Shown here piece by piece: positions 63,008-64,000 of a stretch of 64,000 nt of DNA. The translations under genes were made by a program, and so were the position numbers. How positions within the stretch are numbered: the first letter of the stretch is position 1; every line of letters starts with the position of its first letter. Below the pieces are notes generated by a model, which was not told the origin of the DNA, ran no database searches, and saw nothing but the letters and a program-made list of their open reading frames with translations. Where the stretch lies: positions 1-64,000 of the forward strand of contig CAZBCG010000003.1 of NCBI GenBank assembly GCA_964490705.1. The letters are read 5' to 3'. This stretch comes from Fodinibius sp964490705 (lineage in GTDB: Bacteria; Bacteroidota; Rhodothermia; Balneolales; Balneolaceae).

Positions 63008-64000
63008 ATGGGAACATTAGCAGCAATCGACTGGATTGTCATCTTTTTGTATTTCCTGCTTATTGCGGGTCTGGCCTGGTGGGTGATCAATAAAAAAACG
63101 GATACCACAACCGATTACTTTCTGGCGGGACGGCATCTCGGCTGGATCATTGTGGGTACCTCGATTTTTGCCTCGAACATTGGTTCGGAACACTTGGTTG
63201 GGCTTACCGGTACGGGTGCTACCGACGGGGTGGCAATGGCGCATTACGAGCTGCACGCTTGGTGTTTGTTAATTTTGGGATGGATAATGTTGCCGTTCTA
63301 CATCCGGTCGCGCGTGTTTACCATGCCCGAATTTCTGGAGAAGCGATTTTCGCCACTGGCCCGAACGGTGCTGTCCGGCGTATCGCTGTTGGCCTATGTG
63401 CTCACAAAAATTGCCGTCGGTATTTTTGCAGGCGGTATTGTATTCAGCGTACTCATGCCTGAAATCTCATTCATGGGTATGAACAGTTTTTGGATCGGGT
63501 CTATACTCGTGATCGTCTTTACCGGTCTTTATACCGTTTTGGGTGGTCTGAGAGCCGTAGCATACACGGAGGCCGTTCAGACATTGGTGCTAATTTTTGG
63601 CTCCGTAATGGTGCTTTACTACGGACTCGATGCCATCGGCGGCTGGGATCGACTGGTAGAAGTCGCCGGTCCCGAAATGTTTGACCTTTGGAAACCGATC
63701 GTTCCCGAAGGCATGAAAGCCACATGGGCGCCCGTCATGGGAGAGAATCGGATGGCGTGGTATTTTAATGGCAATTATCCCTGGTTGGGGATGTTGTTTG
63801 CTGCCCCCATTGTTGGGTTGTGGTACTGGACGACCGATCAGTATATCGTACAACGTGCCCTTGGAGCACCCAATGAAAAAGAAGGACGTCGCGGAACAAT
63901 TGCAGCTGCTTTTCTGAAACTATTGCCCGTATTCTTATTCATTATTCCCGGGATCATTGCGTTTGCAATTGCAAAGTCTGGAGAAGTCGCAGTTTTACAA
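63008..64000 (+). CDS. Sodium:solute symporter (SSS family), likely arabinose importer (partial, 3' end off window)
   Basis: The first 331 residues are visible, with the frame open at the right edge. The SSS pattern is clear: the TTDYFLAGRHLGWIIVGTSIFASNIGSEHLVGLTGTGA block (Na+-site region), FTMPEFLEKRFSP, TGLYTVLGGLRAVAYTEAVQTLVL, and WYWTTDQYIVQRALGAPNEKEGRRG. This is close to the SGLT-type sugar carriers. Located 58 bases after araA with a good ribosome site (AGGAG), it probably brings L-arabinose across the inner membrane. Substrate is inferred from context. Confidence 0.9.
   Translation, partial: MGTLAAIDWIVIFLYFLLIAGLAWWVINKKTDTTTDYFLAGRHLGWIIVGTSIFASNIGSEHLVGLTGTGATDGVAMAHYELHAWCLLILGWIMLPFYIRSRVFTMPEFLEKRFSPLARTVLSGVSLLAYVLTKIAVGIFAGGIVFSVLMPEISFMGMNSFWIGSILVIVFTGLYTVLGGLRAVAYTEAVQTLVLIFGSVMVLYYGLDAIGGWDRLVEVAGPEMFDLWKPIVPEGMKATWAPVMGENRMAWYFNGNYPWLGMLFAAPIVGLWYWTTDQYIVQRALGAPNEKEGRRGTIAAAFLKLLPVFLFIIPGIIAFAIAKSGEVAVLQ

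Overview
The window looks like a chromosome segment of a Gram-negative, aerobic, heterotrophic member of the Bacteroidota/Balneolota group. The evidence is a SusC/SusD pair, secreted glycosidases with lipoprotein or signal-peptide N-termini, carboxypeptidase-regulatory-like domains, an ECF sigma/Ser-Thr kinase pair, generally weak ribosome binding sites, and a moderate GC content judged by eye. A Balneolaceae-like genome is my best guess. That is inference from gene style, not from a marker gene: no rRNA or tRNA was seen.

Region 1 (1-12.06 kb) is aromatic catabolism. A long leftward paa operon runs paaA-B-C-D-G, then paaH-I-J-Y-Z, with paaZ leaving the left edge. It is split after paaG by a toxin-antitoxin pair on the opposite strand (4998-5653). 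Diverging from paaA are hppD and hmgA for tyrosine breakdown through homogentisate, closed by a good terminator. Phenylacetate and homogentisate routes thus meet at one control region (9381-9580). paaE, paaK and a paa regulator are not in the window.

Region 2 (12.1-27 kb) is mixed housekeeping and regulation: a UPF1/IGHMBP2-like helicase with an N-terminal DbpA-like RNA-binding domain, an ECF sigma factor followed by a membrane Ser/Thr kinase with TPRs, a small unknown secreted protein, a secreted TPR protein, an MddA-like methyltransferase, OsmC with a class I methyltransferase, a 2H phosphoesterase, a lipoprotein subtilase and a membrane-anchored isoaspartyl methyltransferase. Two of the rightward transcription units carry the same 36-bp promoter-like element.

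Region 3 (27-37.1 kb) is fatty-acid beta-oxidation: two AMP-forming acyl-CoA ligases, a hotdog thioesterase, fadN, fadA and a dienoyl-CoA-reductase-type SDR. A free-standing 'intervening sequence' four-helix-bundle gene lies between fadN and fadA. No acyl-CoA dehydrogenase is present.

Region 4 (37.3-42.7 kb) holds a degenerate Gfo/Idh/MocA protein, PspC, a phosphatidylcholine synthase, a BlaI/BlaR1-like pair with a composite BlaR1 and an upstream secreted protein, and a SLOG-family protein.

Region 5 (43.1-64 kb) is an L-arabinan/arabinose utilisation locus. It comprises SusC/SusD, GH127, GH51, GH43 endo-arabinanase, GH97, mutarotase and a second GH51, then a Nudix-type AraR regulator, araB-araD-araA and an SSS-family symporter cut by the right edge. 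Together they would capture arabinan oligosaccharides, release arabinose and convert it to D-xylulose-5-phosphate. Two copies of a 7-5-7 palindrome (AAGTGTA-N5-TACACTT) precede susC and a diverged copy precedes araB; they are candidate AraR operators.

Many intergenic gaps carry short palindromic repeat families (three copies of a TGTCATCTCGA...TCGAAATGACA element, several GTAGAAAGT-type elements and others). No insertion sequence, prophage or CRISPR array was seen.
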